From NCBI RefSeq assembly GCF_038443705.2, contig NZ_CP151764.2:62001-126000 (forward strand): a stretch of 64,000 nucleotides of DNA. The letters are read 5' to 3'. How positions within the stretch are numbered: the first letter of the stretch is position 1; every line of letters starts with the position of its first letter. Positions 42,790 to 52,055 of the stretch are shown piece after piece. The stretch is from Yoonia sp. SS1-5 (GTDB lineage Bacteria; Pseudomonadota; Alphaproteobacteria; Rhodobacterales; Rhodobacteraceae). Position numbers and translations under genes: made by a program. The notes beneath the pieces were generated by a model that did not search any database, was not told the DNA's origin, and was given only the letters and a program-made list of their open reading frames with translations.

Positions 42790-44168
42790 CAAAGTACCCC
42801 TTTTGAGCTATCACGGAGCTTTTGCATCAACGTCGGATTTTGATACCGTTCCAGCGAGAAATCATCGCTGTACGCAGGCTTGCTGGCACCTGCGACCCAA
42901 GCAGCGGCCAGTTCTCCGCCCGCGCACGCTGCCATTGTTCCAAAGCCTGAATGCCCACAATTCATGAAGGCTCCCTCGATGCCCAACGGGCCGATGAGGG
43001 GCCAGTTCTCTTCAGTCATCGTGTACCAGCCGCCGTAGTGGCGCAAATTGCGCGGGAGTTGCCCGCAATAGGCCTTCAGCGACGGGTTCAGCTGTGCCGC
43101 GCCGCGCAATACGATCTCAGGGAAGTTATCGTCCAACGGTGGTTCCCACGTGGCCTCGGCTGGACTTTCGTTATACGCCCAACCCAGCTTGACCCAGGTC
43201 CCGTTATCACCTCCGTCCGGCCTGCAGTGAATTGCGCCGGGCATATCACCCGCCAACCAACGGAAGTCAGGATCTGCCTGAAGCAGATCACGTTCTTCCT
43301 GTGACCAGTCAATTCTCTGACCGTCAAGATCGATTGAAAATGGCAACGCGCGCGGGACGGCCTTCTCACGGTCTTCAAAAGCGATTTTCTGCTGGAAGGT
43401 ATTATAGATCGGCAATGCAATCCCAAGCATGTTGGCAATACGTCCAGCGAACGGACCCGCCGCATTGACGATCTTGTCTGCTTGAAGGATTTGTGTGCCA
43501 TCGCTCGTCGCAACCTCAAGGGTAAAACCATCTTTTTGGGTTATGTCTTCGACCGATCCTGTGACGCGCTTCATCCGCGCATTTTTGAGGTCTTCAAGCA
43601 TGTGCATGCCAAGTTGCTGCCCACTGATGTCCCCGCCGCGCCTGATGTGAATGACTGTTTCGATGTCGCCACTATAAGACGGAAACATCGACTGAATGAG
43701 AGCCTGATTCTGCAAGATGTCCACGCCAATGGGGGCGGTTTCCCAATTCGGCACGTGGGGCGGCTGATAAAGGCTGTTACGGGCTGAATTGTGGTAGCGG
43801 ATCAGTTGATCTGCGCTTTCGCCCAAACCGTCATGCAACTGTTGCACAAGGTCGCCAATCTCTTTGCGCCGCGTCGCCAGTGCATATCCGCGCCTGTTCA
43901 TATTGATCCGATTGCCGCTTGAGCTGGCGATACCTTCCAGAAGGTCAATGCTACGGTTTGTAAAGGCAACCATTGATGGGTGCGGCCACCAGTTGCGGTA
44001 GTTCTCGCCCGATTGCGCTGACGTGAACGCCATCGGTTGACTGCTGTCGATCAGCACAATCTCGGAAAAATTGTGGTTCTTGGCCAGGTAGTAAGCAGTC
44101 GAAATGCCGATGATCCCTGCACCGATGACGGCAATTTTCGTCGCTTCATGTGATGTAGTTTTTGTCAT
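42789..44168 (-). CDS. FAD-dependent amino acid oxidase/dehydrogenase (DAO family)
   Basis: About 459 residues from ATG 44168 (MTKTTSHEA); ATG 44186 adds six residues. Upstream coding to 44504 is the antisense of the GntR gene and is not used. The FAD site is AVIGAGIIGISTAYYLAKN (~12-30); a DAO C-terminal pattern GWYTMTEENWPLIGPLGIEG and GHSGFGTMAACAGGELAA is clear. It should oxidise a secondary or D-amino acid to an imine. It heads a two-gene operon with proC and is divergent from gntR across a palindrome-rich 85-bp region. Confidence 0.85.
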   Translation of the reverse strand: MTKTTSHEATKIAVIGAGIIGISTAYYLAKNHNFSEIVLIDSSQPMAFTSAQSGENYRNWWPHPSMVAFTNRSIDLLEGIASSSGNRINMNRRGYALATRRKEIGDLVQQLHDGLGESADQLIRYHNSARNSLYQPPHVPNWETAPIGVDILQNQALIQSMFPSYSGDIETVIHIRRGGDISGQQLGMHMLEDLKNARMKRVTGSVEDITQKDGFTLEVATSDGTQILQADKIVNAAGPFAGRIANMLGIALPIYNTFQQKIAFEDREKAVPRALPFSIDLDGQRIDWSQEERDLLQADPDFRWLAGDMPGAIHCRPDGGDNGTWVKLGWAYNESPAEATWEPPLDDNFPEIVLRGAAQLNPSLKAYCGQLPRNLRHYGGWYTMTEENWPLIGPLGIEGAFMNCGHSGFGTMAACAGGELAAAWVAGASKPAYSDDFSLERYQNPTLMQKLRDSSKGVL

Positions 44169-44192
44169 GGCTTCAGCTTTTTGCATACTTGT

Positions 44193-44230
44193 TGTCGACA
44201 AAAGTAAATATTGCATGCAATATGTCGACA
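44193..44230. promoter_or_regulatory. Triple-palindrome operator region for GntR
   Basis: Two identical palindromes TGTCGACA (44193-44200 and 44223-44230), 30 bp apart, flank a perfect 16-bp palindrome ATATTGCATGCAATAT (44208-44223). The layout between two divergent starts suits a FadR-type GntR dimer of dimers that represses both the flavoprotein/proC operon and the forward operon. Confidence 0.65.
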
Positions 44231-44253
44231 GTATCGAAAGGACGCAACTGCGA

Positions 44254-44988
44254 ATGCCAACCAAATTCCAACGTGGTACTGCAACAGCCGAAATCTGCGA
44301 GGTCATTCGGCGCGAAATCCTGACGCTCGATATGGAGCCGGGTGCACCGCTCGACGAAACGACCCTATCCAATCGGTTCAACGTCTCGCGCTCTCCGATC
44401 CGCGAAGTTCTGAGCCGTCTGGCCGCTGAGGGACTTGTTGAAACCGTGCCAAACCGAGGCGCTATTGTTGCTCCGATTGACCTGCAAAACTTCTCAAGCT
44501 TCATCGAAGCCCTTGATTTGCAGCAGCGCTATGCCACCCGTTTGGCCGCGCGTTACAGAACAGCGGCTGACCTTGTTCGGCTCAATGAACTTGCGGACGT
44601 TTACAGTGCGGCAGTAAGAGATCTCGATCATTTTGCGATTTTGCAGTCAAACTATGATTTTCACAAAGCCATCGGGGAAATCGGGCGTAACCCATACGTG
44701 TCGCGTCACTATAGCCAGCTGTTGTCGGAAGCCCGCAGACTTTTGCATATCCACATTCGCTTTCTCGAAGCCACCCAACGAGAAGACAAGCTGGCCGACC
44801 AGCACGACGATTTCATCGACGCCATTGAGACACAGGATGTCGCTGCCGCCGACAAGGTCGCCCATGAACACACCTTCCAGTTTCATGATCGTTTCCTCAA
44901 AGCGATGCGTTACGAGGCTGATGACGCGTTCTCAATTGACGTAGCGGCGGGTCTGGCTTCCCGGAAATCCTTGAAAATCGTCGGATGA
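44254..44988 (+). CDS. GntR-family regulator (FadR subgroup)
   Basis: 244 residues from ATG 44254 with AAAGGA ahead. N-terminal winged helix: REILTLDMEPGAPLDETTLS, then NRFNVSRSPIREVLSRLAAEGLV; the C-terminal FCD domain supplies metal-site His residues (DFHKAIGEIGRNPYV, LEATQREDKLADQHDDF, HEHTFQFHDRF). It is first in the operon with the enolase-superfamily enzyme (4-bp ATGA overlap) and transporter genes, and probably senses a pathway carboxylate. Confidence 0.9.
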   Translation: MPTKFQRGTATAEICEVIRREILTLDMEPGAPLDETTLSNRFNVSRSPIREVLSRLAAEGLVETVPNRGAIVAPIDLQNFSSFIEALDLQQRYATRLAARYRTAADLVRLNELADVYSAAVRDLDHFAILQSNYDFHKAIGEIGRNPYVSRHYSQLLSEARRLLHIHIRFLEATQREDKLADQHDDFIDAIETQDVAAADKVAHEHTFQFHDRFLKAMRYEADDAFSIDVAAGLASRKSLKIVG

Positions 44989-46130
44989 GCGTGATCACAG
45001 ACATACGCATCCACACTCATTGCAACGATCTGAGCGGTAAATTCTGGAACCCGGCGATCCGTTGGACGTATAAATACGCGGTCTTTGTCGAGATCGAAGA
45101 TGATCAGGGCCGTGTGGGGCTTGGTGAATGCTGGTGCTTTGATGCGGCCCCCGACACCTTGTGTGCTTTTCTGCGGACCGAAGTCATACCTGCCTTCTTG
45201 GGGCAGGAAGTTGCCGCAGTTGAAGAGATATCCGCCAGCCTGACCCGTCGCGCGACTTTGACTGCGCGGCATGGCATTTTGGCCTCTGCCTTGTCCGGGA
45301 TCGATATCGCCGCCCATGACGTGCAGGCACAGGCGCAAAACCAGCCAATCTGGAAGATGCTTGATATTGCGGGGTCAGGCGTTGTTTCGCTTTACGCCAG
45401 CGGCGGGCTTTACGGCAGGAACAAGGGGATGGCTGATCTTGGATCAGAGCTCGCGGACATGGCGCGGTCCGGGTTTTCCATCGTCAAGATGAAGATCGGC
45501 GGCCTGACCGTCGAAGACGATCTTGCGCGGGTTCATCATGTGCTTGATGTCCTCCCCGTCGAAACGCGGCTGGTGATTGATGCCGTGTACAGCCTGACCC
45601 CGGACGACGCCCTCAGGGTCTACGACGCCCTTCCCCATGACCGGGTCGAAGCGTTTCAATCGCCGACGCCTGCAGACGACATCACCGGCATGGCGCGCTT
45701 GGTCCGCGCAGGCGTGCCTGTCATGGCGACCGAGGCAGAGTACCGACACGAACTGCACGCCAAGCTAATTGAAGACCGTGCCGTCACGTTGCTGCAAACC
45801 GCGCCTGTGGCCTGCGGCGGCTTTACCCGGCTTCATGAGATGGCCGACATGGTGCGCGGCACAGATGTTCGCCTGTCGCTTGAGGTGTCCTCAACAGCCG
45901 TCGCCTTGATGGCTGCATGCCAGTTTGCCGCCGCTTGTGACGTCGTGGCCCACGTCGAATACCACCACTTGCATCAGGTCTTTTTTGACCAATTGCCGTG
46001 GCTGAACTCAAAGTTCGCACCACAGATGCCGCTCCCGGTTACTCCGGGTCTTGGTATCACCCTCCCGGAAAATGAGGTCGAGCTCGTTTTCAACACCTCT
46101 AACCCACCCAAAGAAGGTGCGGTTGCCTAG
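44985..46130 (+). CDS. Enolase-superfamily (mandelate racemase/muconate lactonizing) enzyme
   Basis: 381 residues. The capping domain (1-~120) is followed by a TIM barrel with KMKIGG (~162-167, the KxK general base motif), the metal ligands in VIDAVYS (~190), EAFQSP (~215) and MATEAE (~240). The superfamily abstracts an alpha proton next to a carboxylate; members include racemases, epimerases and sugar-acid or cis-3-hydroxyproline dehydratases. Its neighbours (an OCD-family gene, proC, a DAO flavoprotein, an amino acid ABC transporter) point to an amino or imino acid substrate. Exact reaction unknown. Confidence 0.85.
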   Translation: MSVITDIRIHTHCNDLSGKFWNPAIRWTYKYAVFVEIEDDQGRVGLGECWCFDAAPDTLCAFLRTEVIPAFLGQEVAAVEEISASLTRRATLTARHGILASALSGIDIAAHDVQAQAQNQPIWKMLDIAGSGVVSLYASGGLYGRNKGMADLGSELADMARSGFSIVKMKIGGLTVEDDLARVHHVLDVLPVETRLVIDAVYSLTPDDALRVYDALPHDRVEAFQSPTPADDITGMARLVRAGVPVMATEAEYRHELHAKLIEDRAVTLLQTAPVACGGFTRLHEMADMVRGTDVRLSLEVSSTAVALMAACQFAAACDVVAHVEYHHLHQVFFDQLPWLNSKFAPQMPLPVTPGLGITLPENEVELVFNTSNPPKEGAVA

Positions 46131-46157
46131 CAAATCATCAAACCAACGGAGAAAGAC

Positions 46158-47192
46158 ATGACTTCAACACTCAAAACACTGATCGCATCCTCTGCGATTG
46201 CCCTCATGGGCGCGTCTGGCGCAATAGCGCAGGATGAAGGCGTGCTCGGCGCCATCAAAGAGCGCGACAGTCTGCTTTGCACAGGCCACAATGGTTCCTA
46301 CCTCGGCTTTGCTGAAGTAGACGCGCAAGGCGCATGGCAGGGCTTTGACATCGAAATGTGCCGCGCACTGGCTACTGCCATCACCGGCAGCCCCGACAAG
46401 CTGCAAATCATCCCCGTCAGCTGGGCGCAGCGTTTCCCGTCCCTGCAATCAGGCGACATCGACGTGATCATCAAGGTCACAGGCTGGACCATGACCCGCG
46501 ACACTGAACTGGGCCTGACCTATTCGCGGCCCTATTTCGTCGGTCCGTTCTACACGATGACGCGCAAGGATCTGGGTGCGACCTCCATCGAGGATCTGGC
46601 AGGCGGCGTGTTCTGCGCACAGGCCGGCACAACAGTTGAGCGTATTCTGGTCGACTATATGGACACACGCGGGCTGGAATATGAAATCCTCGCCTTCGAG
46701 AAGCCCGAAGAGCTGCGCGGCGCGATCTATAACGAGCGTTGCGATGCGGTGCCGGGCTTTGGCCCCTTCTTGTCTGCGACACGTGTCGAAGCGCCTGACC
46801 CGGATGCCTTCGTCATCCTTGAGGATGTGATGGCGCTTGAACCTGAAGGCATCGTCGTCCGCGAAGGCGAAGATGCCTTGATGGACGTGATCAACTGGAT
46901 GGTCACAGTGCTGCTGCTGGCCGAGCAGGAAGGCATCACGATGGCCAACGTCGATGAGATGAAAGCCAACCCGCCATCCGCCACGGTTGAGCGGATGCTG
47001 GGTGCCACGCCCGGTGTCGGCGCGCGTCTGGGTCTGTCGGATGACTGGGCCTACAACGTGATCAAGACTGTTGGCAACTATGGCGAGATTTATGACCGCA
47101 CCATCGGCAAGGACTCTCGCTATCAGCTGCCGCGCGGCTTGAACAACCTGTGGAGCAATGGCGGCGTGATGTACCCGCTCGTGCTTGACTAA
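46158..47192 (+). CDS. General L-amino acid ABC binding protein, AapJ-like
   Basis: 344 residues, length typical of AapJ. Signal peptide 1-24 (GASGAIAQDE). The mature chain has LLCTGHNGSYLGFAEVDAQG, GFDIEMCRALATAI and VSWAQRFPSLQSGDIDVI. It is followed by a stem-loop and then aapQ, aapM and aapP equivalents. AapJ proteins bind a broad range of L-amino acids; in this context a specialised imino acid or betaine is possible. Confidence 0.88.
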   Translation: MTSTLKTLIASSAIALMGASGAIAQDEGVLGAIKERDSLLCTGHNGSYLGFAEVDAQGAWQGFDIEMCRALATAITGSPDKLQIIPVSWAQRFPSLQSGDIDVIIKVTGWTMTRDTELGLTYSRPYFVGPFYTMTRKDLGATSIEDLAGGVFCAQAGTTVERILVDYMDTRGLEYEILAFEKPEELRGAIYNERCDAVPGFGPFLSATRVEAPDPDAFVILEDVMALEPEGIVVREGEDALMDVINWMVTVLLLAEQEGITMANVDEMKANPPSATVERMLGATPGVGARLGLSDDWAYNVIKTVGNYGEIYDRTIGKDSRYQLPRGLNNLWSNGGVMYPLVLD

Positions 47193-47203
47193 ATCATACC
47201 AAA

Positions 47204-47229
47204 GCAGGGCGCGCTTGAGTGCGCCCTGC
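47204..47229 (+). terminator. Intercistronic stem-loop after aapJ-like gene
   Basis: A perfect 9-bp stem GCAGGGCGC (47204-47212) with its complement at 47221-47229 and an 8-base loop sits between the binding protein stop and the permease start; it is not followed by a T-run, so partial termination or 3'-end protection is more likely than full termination. Confidence 0.65.
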
Positions 47230-47250
47230 AACTTTCACGGGGGACACGTC

Positions 47251-48387
47251 ATGTCGGCACTTCTTCGGTCGCGCGCATTCAAGCGCGGTGCGATACAAAT
47301 TGGTTTTCTGGTTTTACTTGTCGGCTTGATCATCGCAGCCGCTGTTGTGGGCCGGACGAACATACTCTCACAGGGCATGGCCACGGGGTTCGGGTTTCTG
47401 GAGCAGACAACCGGCTGGACGCTCAGCTTTTCCGTCATTGAGATTGGCCCCCGCTCGACCTACACGCGGATGCTGTTGGCAGGTATTCTCAACACGCTTG
47501 CGGTGGGGTTGCTGACACTGGTGTTGGCTAGCCTGCTCGGCCTGATCATCGCGCTGATGCGGGTGTCCACGAACACTCCCATGAAGATCGTCGGCGGCAC
47601 CTATATCGAACTTTTCCGCAACGTGCCTGTCATCTTGCAGGTGCTGTTCTGGTACGCGCTACTTACCCACACACCCAGCCCACGCAATGCGATCAACTTT
47701 GGCGACATCGCCTTTTTCTCCAACCGGGGACTGACATTGCCCGTGCCCGCGCTCAGCGGCTGGGACGTCATTCTGCTCGCGCTTGGCGTCGTGGCTCTGA
47801 GCGTTGCCTTCCGCAAGCTGGCTTACCGATTTGATTTCCGCCAGCGCGTGTTTGGCTGCATCGCCGCCTTTGTGGCGCTCTTCTCTATCCTGATCCTGAC
47901 GGGCCGCGCGCCGGATATGCCGCTGATCTCGGTGCCGGAACTCAAAGGCCTTCGCTTTGTCGGTGGCTTTACCCTCAAGCCGGAATTTACCGCGCTGCTG
48001 ATCGGTCTGGTCCTGTTTGGCGCCTCCTACATCGGGGAAATCATCCGCGGCGGTTTGCTGTCAGTGGATAAAGGCAAGCTGGAGGCGGGTGCCGCCCTTG
48101 GCCTGTCCCATTCCCAGGTGAACCGCTTTATCCGCATCCCGCTTGCCTTCCGCGCGATGCTGCCTGCGCTGTCTAACCAGTACGTCTGGCTGATGAAGGG
48201 CACAACCGTGGGCATCGTGATCGGCTATCCCGATTACTTCGCCGTGGTGTCGACCTCGATTAACCAGAGCGGTCAGACGCTTGAGCTGCTTGCGTTGCTG
48301 ATGATCGGCTTTGTCATCATCAACTATTCGCTTGGTTTTGCCATGAACGTGCTGAACGAGCGCCTGAAACTTAAGGGGAGGAACTGA
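47251..48387 (+). CDS. AapQ-like ABC permease
   Basis: 378 residues from ATG 47251 with GGGGGA upstream. Around eight hydrophobic segments, with a large periplasmic insertion (residues ~60-90 and ~140-190) that marks AapQ against shorter HisQ types, and an EAA loop KGKLEAGAALGLSHSQVNRF (~285-304). It forms the channel with the following AapM-like protein. Confidence 0.86.
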   Translation: MSALLRSRAFKRGAIQIGFLVLLVGLIIAAAVVGRTNILSQGMATGFGFLEQTTGWTLSFSVIEIGPRSTYTRMLLAGILNTLAVGLLTLVLASLLGLIIALMRVSTNTPMKIVGGTYIELFRNVPVILQVLFWYALLTHTPSPRNAINFGDIAFFSNRGLTLPVPALSGWDVILLALGVVALSVAFRKLAYRFDFRQRVFGCIAAFVALFSILILTGRAPDMPLISVPELKGLRFVGGFTLKPEFTALLIGLVLFGASYIGEIIRGGLLSVDKGKLEAGAALGLSHSQVNRFIRIPLAFRAMLPALSNQYVWLMKGTTVGIVIGYPDYFAVVSTSINQSGQTLELLALLMIGFVIINYSLGFAMNVLNERLKLKGRN

Positions 48388-48389
48388 TC

Positions 48390-49472
48390 ATGGCTATTGA
48401 GGCGTCTCTCCCGCCAGCCGCGCAGACTGGCATTGCCGCGTGGCTGCGCAAGCACTTCTTTTCCACATGGTACGATGCGATCCTGTCGCTGGTTTTTCTG
48501 GCCCTGATTTTCTGGGTGGTCAGCGGCATCTGGTCTTGGGGCCTGCGCGATGCGATCTGGTCTGTCGAAGATCGCGAGGCCTGTGGCCATGGCGCAGGTG
48601 CCTGCTGGGCCGTGATCCAGGACCGCCATCGGCTGATCCTGTTTGGCCTTTATCCTTACGAGGAACACTGGCGTTCCACTCTGGCGTGCCTGGCAGTCAT
48701 CATGACAATGATCCTGTCCTGTGTGCCGCTGTTCTGGACCGTCTGGCGCTTACCGATCCTGTGGATCGTGGGCTTTGGCACTTTCGTTCTGCTGATGCGC
48801 GGCGGGTTCGCGGGGCTGCCGCTGGTCACAACCGAGCAATGGGGCGGGCTGTCGCTGACGATCTTCATTTTCTCGGCGGTCTTTGTTCTTGGCATGCCGC
48901 TGGCGGTGACTCTCGCCTTTGCGCGCCGCTCCTCCCTGCCGGTGATAGCCAAAGCGACAGGCATCTTCATTGATGTCTTCCGCTCCCTGCCATTGCTGAC
49001 GATCCTGTTTGCTGCTGCCGTCGTGGTGCCGCTGGTGCTGCCCGACTGGTTGCAGGGTGACAAGCTGGGTCGCGTCATCATCGGCTTTGCACTTTTCTTT
49101 GCCGCCTATCAGGCAGAGATCATCCGCGCTGGACTGCAATCCATTCCTGATGGACAGGTGGAAGCGGCGGTATCGCTCAACATGCCGTTCTGGTCACAGG
49201 TCGTTGATATCCAACTGCCGCAGGCGTTTCGCAACACCCTGCCTTCCACGATCAACCAGGCGGTGATCACGTTCAAGGAAACCTCGATCGTGACCATCAT
49301 CGGCTTTTTTGAGGTCATGGCATCGGGCAACGCGGTTGTCGGCACCGGCGAATGGGGCCAGCAATATGTCGAGGTATATCTGTTCCTCGCCTTCATCTAT
49401 TTCATCTTTGTCTTTGGCCTGTCGCGCTACGGTGCTTGGCTTGAAACCCGCATGAGGCTTGGTCATGGCTGA
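48390..49472 (+). CDS. AapM-like ABC permease
   Basis: 360 residues, about eight membrane helices. An early cytoplasmic stretch, a Cys-containing periplasmic loop (REACGHGAGACWAV) and the C-terminal EAA loop DGQVEAAVSLNMPFWSQVV (~250) fit AapM. It follows the AapQ-like gene by 2 bp and overlaps the ATPase gene by 8 bp. Confidence 0.86.
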   Translation: MAIEASLPPAAQTGIAAWLRKHFFSTWYDAILSLVFLALIFWVVSGIWSWGLRDAIWSVEDREACGHGAGACWAVIQDRHRLILFGLYPYEEHWRSTLACLAVIMTMILSCVPLFWTVWRLPILWIVGFGTFVLLMRGGFAGLPLVTTEQWGGLSLTIFIFSAVFVLGMPLAVTLAFARRSSLPVIAKATGIFIDVFRSLPLLTILFAAAVVVPLVLPDWLQGDKLGRVIIGFALFFAAYQAEIIRAGLQSIPDGQVEAAVSLNMPFWSQVVDIQLPQAFRNTLPSTINQAVITFKETSIVTIIGFFEVMASGNAVVGTGEWGQQYVEVYLFLAFIYFIFVFGLSRYGAWLETRMRLGHG

Positions 49473-50202
49473 ACACGCAATCTCGTTTGGAAAGCTGAAC
49501 AAATACTACGGGGACCACCACGCGTTACGCGATGTGTCGCTGGATGTTGAATACGGCGAAACGCTGGTAATCTGCGGCCCGTCTGGCAGCGGCAAATCCA
49601 CCCTGATTCGCTGTGTAAACGGGTTGGAGACCTACGCAGACGGGTCGCTCTCAGTGCTTGGACACGCAGTTGGTGATGATGAGCGCGAGCTTGAAGCGGT
49701 ACGCAAGCGCGTCGGCATGGTGTTTCAGAATTTCAATCTGTTCCCGCATCTGACGATCCTTGAAAACTGCGTCCTGCCGCAAATTCGCGGCATCGGGCGC
49801 GCCCGCGCCGAGGCAAGCGAGGTGGCGATGGCGCAGCTAAGCCGCATGCAAGTGGGCGAGCATGCCGAGAAGTTTCCTGATCAGATATCGGGCGGGCAGA
49901 AACAGCGTGTGGCGCTTGCGCGTTCGTTGTCGTTGAACCCGGACATCATGCTTTTTGACGAACCCACCTCGGCGCTTGATCCTGAAATGATCGCCGAAGT
50001 GCTGGACGTGATGCAGGAACTCACACGCGGCAACATGACCATCATCTGTGTCACCCATGAAATGGGGTTCGCGCGCGCGGTGGCGGACAAGGTGATCTTG
50101 ATGGCGGACGGTGCGATTGTGGAACAAGGCGATCCCGAACAGATGTTCACCGCCCCCAAACACCCGATCACGCAAGACTTCATGAAAGCCGTCAAAGCGT
50201 GA
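49465..50202 (+). CDS. AapP-like ABC ATPase
   Basis: 245 residues from ATG 49465. Walker A CGPSGSGKSTL, Q-loop FQNFNLFPHLT, signature SGGQKQRVALARSL, Walker [14 protein letters not shown] and VTHEMGFA are complete. It supplies energy to the AapQ/AapM channel. The stop overlaps the GTG start of the next gene by 4 bp. Confidence 0.9.
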   Translation: MAEHAISFGKLNKYYGDHHALRDVSLDVEYGETLVICGPSGSGKSTLIRCVNGLETYADGSLSVLGHAVGDDERELEAVRKRVGMVFQNFNLFPHLTILENCVLPQIRGIGRARAEASEVAMAQLSRMQVGEHAEKFPDQISGGQKQRVALARSLSLNPDIMLFDEPTSALDPEMIAEVLDVMQELTRGNMTIICVTHEMGFARAVADKVILMADGAIVEQGDPEQMFTAPKHPITQDFMKAVKA

Positions 50203-51137
50203 CACCCCCACCGTATCTGACGAAGGCTGACCTGCCCTCGGCACCGGACTGGCCCATGCTGGTTACCGCCCTTGAGGCGGGTCACAAGGCGCCGCGCGCC
50301 GAAGTCACGGACGTGTTTCTGGGCCCGCCCGAACGCACATTGCTAAGCCGCGCAGCGCGCATCCCCGGCATGGGGTCTGGCGTCAAATCTGTGACCGTCT
50401 TGCCCGAAAACGCGGACCGCAACCTGCCGACGATTCAAGGCGCGATGCTGGTCTTTGACGATGAAACCGGGCGTCATATGGCGACGCTCGACAGCGCGCT
50501 GGTGACAAACCTCAAGACGGTGGCGGACTCGCTGCTAGGGGCGAAACTGCTGGCACGTCCCGACAGCCGCCGCTTGCTGATCGTGGGTGCAGGCAGCGTG
50601 GCGAAAACACTGGCCGGGGCATATCCGATCCTGTTCCCTGGGCTTGAGCGCATCGAGGTATGGAACCGCTCGACGGACAAGGCCGAAGCACTTGCGCAAA
50701 AGCTATCGGGCAATCCCGTTCCCGTCACCGCCGTTTCTGATCTGCAAACCGCCGTGCAACATGCCGACATCATCTCCACAGCCACCTTGGCCCGCGCGCC
50801 TGTGGTGCTGGGCGATTGGCTACAACCGGGCGCGCATCTGGACCTGATCGGCGCCTTCAGCGCGGACATGCGCGAAGTGGACGACACCGCGCTCAAACGC
50901 GCCCGCCTGTTCGTAGACAGCCGCGACACAACGCTCCATCATATTGGAGAACTGAAAATCCCGCTCGCAGAAGGCGTGATCAAGTCCAAAGACATCCTTG
51001 CCGATCTCTACGATCTGGCGGGCGGCACACCGGGGCGCATCGCCCCTTCAGACATCACCTTATTCAAAAACGGTGGGGGCGCGCATCTGGATCTGATGAC
51101 CGCCTTTGCCCTCGTGGAAAGCGCAGGAACACCATGA
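50199..51137 (+). CDS. OCD/mu-crystallin-family imine reductase
   Basis: 312 residues, GTG start at 50199 coupled to the ATPase stop. The short-form OCD/mu-crystallin layout: KSVTVLPENADRNLPT, the NAD(P) site LLIVGAGSVAKTLAGAY (~128-144), and a late IGAFSADMREVDD. This group includes delta-1-pyrroline-2-carboxylate reductase, ketimine reductases and alanine dehydrogenases. In one operon with an enolase-superfamily enzyme it could reduce a cyclic imine to proline or an analogue. It is not a true ornithine cyclodeaminase by length. Confidence 0.85.
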   Translation: MTPPPYLTKADLPSAPDWPMLVTALEAGHKAPRAEVTDVFLGPPERTLLSRAARIPGMGSGVKSVTVLPENADRNLPTIQGAMLVFDDETGRHMATLDSALVTNLKTVADSLLGAKLLARPDSRRLLIVGAGSVAKTLAGAYPILFPGLERIEVWNRSTDKAEALAQKLSGNPVPVTAVSDLQTAVQHADIISTATLARAPVVLGDWLQPGAHLDLIGAFSADMREVDDTALKRARLFVDSRDTTLHHIGELKIPLAEGVIKSKDILADLYDLAGGTPGRIAPSDITLFKNGGGAHLDLMTAFALVESAGTP

Positions 51138-52054
51138 CAACAGACAGCCACAGCACGCACACCGCAAGCGAAGATGCGCGCAACCGCGACATCAAGATCT
51201 ACGTGAACGGCGACATCGTGCACCGGGACGATGCCAAAGTGTCGGTATATGACAGCGGCTTTATGCTGGGCGATGGCATGTGGGAGGGCATGCGGCTTTA
51301 CAACGGGACATGGGCGTTCTTCGACGAACACATGGACCGGTTTTTCAACTCCTGCAAAGCGGTGGCGATTGATGTTGGCATGGACAAGGCAGGCATTGCC
51401 GAGGCGATGCGCAAAACAGCCCAAGCCAACGATATGACAACAGACGTCCATTGCCGGCTGATGCTGACACGCGGGGTCAAGATTAAGCCGTTCCAACACC
51501 CTGGCCTATCCCAAAGCGGCTCGACGCTGGTCATCATCATGGAACATTCCAAGCCCGCCCCCGCCCTGCAATCCAAAGGTATCCGACTGGCCACCGTGCC
51601 GCAAGTGCGCGGTCTGCCAATGACGCAGGACGCCAAGTACAACAGCCATTCGAAACTCAACTGCGTTATTGCCTGCCTTCAGGCCGAACAGGCTGGTGCC
51701 GATGAGGCGCTGATGCTCGACCCGCTTGGTTTCGTGAACACGACCAACGCCTGCAACTTTTTCATCGTGCGCCGGGGCGAGGTCTGGACCTCCACCGGGG
51801 ACTACTGCATGAACGGTGTGACCCGTCAAAAGGTGATTGATTTGTGCCAGGCCAATGACATCCCGGTGTTTGAAAAGAACTATTCGCTTTACGAAGCCTA
51901 TGGCGCAGATGAAGCGTTCTTGACCGGCACTTTCGGGGCACAAACACCGGTGGCCGAGATCGATGGCAAGGCCATCGGCACCGGTGAGCGCCCAATGACC
52001 GAACGTATTCGCGCACTCTACAAAGATCTCATTGATGAAGAGGTTTCGCGCTGA
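51134..52054 (+). CDS. Class IV aminotransferase (D-amino acid/branched-chain type)
   Basis: 306 residues from ATG 51134, overlapping the previous stop (ATGA). A fold-type IV PLP enzyme: VSVYDSGFMLGDGMWEGM (~38-55), the Schiff-base Lys in DAKYNSHSKLNCV, and the pair GFVNTTNACNFF and GVTRQKVIDLC. It moves amino groups between amino acids and keto acids; the leading GDGMWEG form suggests a D-amino acid-type or related specificity. It is the last complete gene of the operon before a sulfatase remnant. Confidence 0.86.
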   Translation: MTTDSHSTHTASEDARNRDIKIYVNGDIVHRDDAKVSVYDSGFMLGDGMWEGMRLYNGTWAFFDEHMDRFFNSCKAVAIDVGMDKAGIAEAMRKTAQANDMTTDVHCRLMLTRGVKIKPFQHPGLSQSGSTLVIIMEHSKPAPALQSKGIRLATVPQVRGLPMTQDAKYNSHSKLNCVIACLQAEQAGADEALMLDPLGFVNTTNACNFFIVRRGEVWTSTGDYCMNGVTRQKVIDLCQANDIPVFEKNYSLYEAYGADEAFLTGTFGAQTPVAEIDGKAIGTGERPMTERIRALYKDLIDEEVSR

Positions 52055-52055
52055 G

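Noticed and set aside
44985..46130. Direct naming as 4-hydroxyproline betaine epimerase or as cis-3-hydroxyproline dehydratase
   Set aside because: The superfamily is clear but the specificity residues cannot be judged without an alignment, so only the superfamily is reported.
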